From contig JASEVX010000005.1 of assembly GCA_031761405.1 (NCBI GenBank), positions 37,556,696 through 37,620,695 of the forward strand: 64,000 nucleotides of DNA, given 5' to 3'. This stretch comes from Serripes groenlandicus (lineage: Eukaryota; Mollusca; Bivalvia; Cardiida; Cardiidae). Each line of letters opens with the position of its first letter. Position 1 is the stretch's first letter. A program made the position numbers and the translations under genes. Below are positions 59,926 to 64,000 of the stretch, piece after piece. Below the pieces are notes generated by a model. That model was not told where the DNA came from, did no database searches, and saw only the letters and a program-made list of their open reading frames with translations.

Positions 59926-60679
59926 TTAATGATACTGTGTATCACATTTAAAACACATGGCTGTCAATGTTCAAGGTTACTAAGAGCTCATAAGTCTGTA
60001 TAAATGCTTCTGACAAATAATGAACTCTACATGTTGCCCCCATGTATCTAGTTAATTAAACGCTCCACTGTTTGCTACATCCACCGCATTTTAGTATTTC
60101 AGTACTTTGATTATTAATATCCAATATGCGGTGCTCCAGCTAAGCCAACCTGAACGTTATTATCACAAGTGTTGAACAACCAAATAGATACAGATTTATC
60201 GGTGAAGAGTCAGATCAGAGAGCAATCGTGGCAAATGCCTTAAGGTTTGTTTATAAGCGCCCCTCAATTTTTTTTTGTGCTTATGTTATAATTTAAAATG
60301 ATCGTAATTTTAATTTTGGGAGTCCCTCCCGTGTTACTTTAAATAGCCCCTCTTTACGATACATACAGTATAATAATAATTTTAACCCGAATGGATGAGG
60401 TGGTTAAAAACGTGTTTGCACACCTTGTCTTTTTATATTATACATTAGGGAGTCATTTTATAGTAACAAGGTCGTGTTTTGGATTCCCCAAGTTTTATAT
60501 TACGGTCGTTATTATTATAGCTTTTGGACCATATATAGACCATTTGTAGTAGTTTAAACAGGGATTGTGTGGGGGGTTTTCTTCAATGTTCTCAAAAGAA
60601 AACTCGGACGCCTGTAGAAGAAGACGCGAAAAGAACCATCGTCGCCTGACCCTATAATATACATATTTCACAATTCTCT
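59926..60679. other. No supported gene
   Basis: AT-rich sequence; no recognised repeats or splice-bounded frames. Confidence 0.45.
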
Positions 60680-60795
60680 TCTTCACTGGTATTTAACGCC
60701 GCTTTCAACACTTATTAAGTTATATCACGGCGTTCCTTTGTAAGTTACCAGTACTACTGGTCCATTTATCCTGACACCAGTGAGTCAGTTTGTTA
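60680..60795 (-). repeat. SINE 3' half
   Basis: Plus-strand GTATTTAACGCCGCTTTCAA, TTAAGTTATATCACGGCGTT and GGTCCATTTATCCTGACACC. Confidence 0.7.
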
Positions 60796-61348
60796 TTCTA
60801 ACCATACACTCAGGATATATATAGGTGGCGGAAAAAACTATGAGTACCACTATTAACGTATGTGGTATGACCTTGCCGATGATCGTACCAGGACCCGAAG
60901 CGGACGCAATCACTACACAACAAAGGCGGTCACTAACATTTTCGCACTTAAATAGAACCAATTCATTTAGTTCCGAATTTCAAAATTCTTTATCTCTCAC
61001 ACAATACTTAGCGAGAACAAACTGCGATACAGCATTGTCAAACTGCGATGTAAAGGAAAGAACCCGTGAGTCAGTTTGTTATTCTAACCATACACTCAGG
61101 ATATATATAGGTGGCGGAAAAAACTATGAGTACCACTATTAAAGTATGTGGTATGACCTTGCCGATGATCGTACCAGGACCCGAAGCGGACGCAATCACT
61201 ACACAACAAAGGCGGTCACTAACATTTTCGCACTTAAATAGAACCAATTCATTTAGTTCCGAATTTCAAAATTCTTTATCTCTCACACAATACTTAGCGA
61301 GAACAAACTGCGATACAGCATTGTCAAACTGCGATGTAAAGGAAAGAA
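60781..61348 (+). repeat. 286-bp tandem duplication with a preserved 77-codon frame
   Basis: The block 60781-61066 recurs at 61067-61352 with only one clear difference inside the frame (Asn versus Lys). Each copy holds an open frame beginning MAEKTMSTTI and ending SNCDVKER (starts at 60825 and 61111; neither protein is recognised). The two frames are offset because 286 is not a multiple of three. GTGAGT at the first junction could serve as a splice donor. The frame may be a first coding exon or chance. Confidence 0.6.
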
Positions 61349-61734
61349 TAACAAACGGTTAGACTATATAGATACAGGTGTACAACGCAAATTATCAATA
61401 TGTATATACATACACCTACAGTAGACCGACTTTTAATAAAAAAAAAAGATAGGAGTATTAGCAGGCCAAGAATGGGGGTCGTTGTATCTCTCTATTAAAT
61501 GTGTTCGTACTCGGTTACAGGCATATTGATTAAATGGGGATTATACTTGTAGCATTTTGTCGGAAGTTACATCTATGTCATTATTACAAGTACGATGACT
61601 TGATGTGCTGTTAGTTACGATGCTTTTGTTTATTCTCGCGTGAGTTTATCCTGTTCGTATACGCAGCGAGACCGCTTGTCGTCTAACGCAGGCAAATTCA
61701 ATGAGTCCCTTTAAACACAAAGGTTCCAATACTC
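61349..61734. other. No gene seen
   Basis: AT-rich, with an A-run near 61438. Confidence 0.5.
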
Positions 61735-61900
61735 TTTCCTTAAAGCAGACGACTTTAGGAAGCATTGTGTAAAGAGATGAAATTGTATTTAATATAAATA
61801 CTCTAATTTACATCAAAATTTAGCAAATTTATATAGTTTTGAAAATAGACTGTTTCTTAGTTGTCTGTTGCAGATTTGGTGATGTTGGGAAATGATTAGT
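61735..61900 (+). mobile_element. Family 1 MITE, decayed
   Basis: CTTTCCTTAAAGCAGACGAC at the left and GATGTTGGGAAATGATTAG at the right. Confidence 0.5.
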
Positions 61901-62084
61901 TCAAACCTTTTTTAACACAACCGCGCGTGCTAGTGGTAAGAGATCTACTATGAAACGTCTAGCTTGTCATATGATGAATACCACATGGGTCACATTTATC
62001 GTTGACCATTATCTTACGCTGCTGGCAAGTGAATTGACATTTAACAAGATAGGTGTGTATTAATTACTTTTATTTAAGTGCTGC

Positions 62085-62280
62085 CTTGCAGACACGTTTT
62101 GCGTATTTGATTCAGACGACATTTGAAAACAGTGTTTTCAAAGGAGTAATTTCAACTTGTGCCACAATTTGTCATGCTCTATTCAATAGTTATGCTTGCA
62201 TTATAGAGAGTTTCAATATTTTATCTACATATATTTTCTATCGTATTCTGTAGATTCTGTGTATGAAGGAAAGTGTTAAT
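62085..62280 (+). mobile_element. Family 1 MITE, decayed
   Basis: GATTCAGACGACATTTGAAA, AACAGTGTTTTCAAAGGAGT and right end GTATGAAGGAAAGTGTTAA. Confidence 0.5.
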
Positions 62281-62523
62281 TCCCTTTGGTGTAAAAAAGA
62301 AATCACGCACCGGCTCGTCCAAGTCTTCACACTATTCACCAATTATATGCAACAAGACCCATTCTAACCTGACGAGGAGAATTACTTGTTTCTTTTCTAT
62401 ACACGTATTAAGAGTATCTTCTTCAAAACAGATAGCACTTATCTAGGATGATTGAGATTCGTACTTTATTAGGTGTAACCAAGAAACAAGATAAGTGAAA
62501 ACGTTTTAATTAAGACCGATATA

Positions 62524-62787
62524 TGAGACGTCCCGCGAGAAAACCAATATTATGGCATCTGCGTAATGTATCGACCCAGATCAGCCTGCGCAGTCCGCGC
62601 AGACTGATCCGGGTCGACACATTCCGTCTCAGGGGGATAGAGGTGTAAAGTAATGGTTCCTGAAACAGAAAATCCACAGGAGGCGAAAAAGTGTCTATCC
62701 GGGTAAGCTTGCGCGGCATGCTTAGGCTGATCAGGGTCGATACTTTAGGCAGAGTCCATAATGATGGTTTTCTGGCATGACTGCTCA
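62524..62787 (+). mobile_element. Family 2 MITE
   Basis: TGAGACGTCCCGCGAGAAAA at the left and GGTTTTCTGGCATGACTGCT at the right. Confidence 0.8.
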
Positions 62788-62796
62788 TATCTAGTC

Positions 62797-62905
62797 GAGC
62801 CGCGATAGCTCAATCGGTAAACGCGAGAGTTTTGGATCCAGCAGTCGTGAGTTCGAACCGTGAAAGGGACACGGTCGCAAGGAACTAGGTTTGTAGCCCC
62901 CAATG
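62797..62905 (+). repeat. tRNA-like SINE head
   Basis: GATAGCTCAATCGGTAAACG (A-box region) and CGTGAGTTCGAACCGTG (B-box). The body is lost. Confidence 0.6.
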
Positions 62906-63800
62906 GTATCTCTCCAGAGCACGTTAATCCTTTATCGTGCATCTGTAGCAGATAACTTTTTAAAACAATGTGGCAAGAAGAGAAATTGCTCAGTATAACG
63001 TACTTGCATCGGGAAGCACTAATGACTTCAAAAGTGAAATACACAAATACGTATTCATTTGACCTTACCTTTTAAACCCTATCAGTACAAAAAGCTACAA
63101 GACCATAGGAGCAGGACAATTTAAAGAGTTTAGAGATATGTAGTAGATCTGAGATATCTTAGAAAGTTCTGTAGAGGACACAATACACCAAATAAATTCC
63201 TTCTATGTTTCAAAGTAAATCAACCAGTGTCAACCCTCAATTGTCACACTTTCTATACATATCTCATGTAGAATACCCTGTATCAATGAAAAGAGTTACC
63301 TCTTAGCTTTAAAATAATTCAAAGAAAATGGTAGGGGGGCGGGGGTCATGCAGTATGCAAGCAAGAAAATGGTTACCGTCATTTTGGACGAAATCGGGCT
63401 GGGACGAAACTGGTTTGCACACTTTCTACTTTCACTTTAAAACAACGTCAAACTACTAAAAATGATCAAATCAATCAATCACAGTGCATCCTTTACACAT
63501 GTACAGTGAATGTATTCAATGCATTCTGGTGATCGTATGCACTCATTAATTTCTACGCAAACAAAGTATCTCTAGGGACTATTTGGCGGATGTATTTGGC
63601 GTAATTTGACCTAGACGTAAATACAATATTATATATTACCACTCGTATTCAGTAGTCACGTATAGTGCAAAGAGTAAGTCTATGCCACAGCCACAACGTT
63701 TTCAATTCTATTCAATGATTATATTTTCATACATAGAGACTTTCCATAGTTTTATTCATATAATGTCATCAAAGTGAGGGAAATGGTCAGTGTGAAGGTT
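62906..63800. other. No supported gene; family 1 relics
   Basis: 62925-63030 and 63680-63790 retain family 1 words (AATGTGGCAAGAAGAGAAAT, CCACAACGTTTTCAATTCTA). A donor-like AAAAG|GTAAGG at about 63067 on the minus strand has no open exon beside it. Confidence 0.45.
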
Positions 63801-64000
63801 ATATAGGGACGCAACAAGACCGTTTCTACACGTCGCGGCCTCTCACTCGATTAGTACGGGTGTAATGTTATATAGGGACGCAACCAGTTCGTTTTTACAC
63901 GGCGTGCCATCTCATTCGATTAGTACGGGTGTAATGTAGCGGAGAAATGTTTATAAAGGGACGCAACAAGACCGTTGTTACACGGCGCGGCCTCTCATTC
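63801..64000 (+). repeat. Tandem repeat running off the right edge
   Basis: ATATAGGGACGCAACAAGAC then CGTTTCTACACGTCGCGGCC and GATTAGTACGGGTGTAATGT recur at about 63801, 63870 and 63955; the third copy follows a 14-bp insertion. Confidence 0.85.

Overview
The window looks like AT-rich nuclear DNA from a metazoan, most likely a bivalve mollusc. The reasons are intron-containing genes, an animal NACHT/leucine-rich protein, and very dense tRNA-derived SINEs, short inverted-repeat transposons and long satellites of a style I associate with heteroconch bivalves. The bivalve call rests on memory of repeat families and is inference; no bacterial operon, phage, CRISPR or origin signal was seen.

Protein-coding content is sparse. 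(1) At 2488-5488 (+) lies one long exon for a NACHT-type NTPase with Walker A, Walker B and sensor-1 motifs, followed by leucine-rich segments and an Asp-rich triplet-repeat tract. The open frame extends upstream of the first ATG, so the annotated exon is longer than the simple ATG ORF. (2) On the minus strand I reconstruct four consecutive exons of one gene: 45350-45147, 40178-38607, 29815-29741 and 27769-26691 (stop). All have consensus splice borders and all junctions are phase 1. The predicted protein is acidic, low-complexity and carries many short tyrosine motifs (Y-x-N-x and Y-x-x-aliphatic), so it resembles a signalling scaffold or the cytoplasmic tail of a receptor. Its 5' end was not found; a weak Ig-like candidate exon sits at 55503-55438.

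Everything else is mostly repeats. 1-2180 and 8262-9312 hold related arrays in opposite orientation on either side of the NACHT gene. Satellites occur at 6035-7216 (about 95 bp), 11441-13649 and 16344-16508 (40 bp), 17275-18975 (59 bp), 21480-22375 (78 bp), 28436-29740 (26 bp), 49235-51065 (32 bp) and 63801-64000. Family 1 is a MITE flanked by TTAA with terminal CCCTTTCCC and a strong central palindrome, present in over 30 full or partial copies. Family 2 is a MITE of about 260 bp with terminal TGAGCCGTTCC, in ten copies. Three non-autonomous Helitron-like elements share both termini; one is inserted in the 40-bp satellite, where the empty site can be read directly. SINEs with a tRNA-like head occur throughout, some nested in MITEs.

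The features worth following are the phase-1 tyrosine-motif gene, whose 75-bp exon uses the first unit of a 26-bp satellite as its splice donor; the Helitron-like insertion into a satellite; and the satellite grown from a MITE end.
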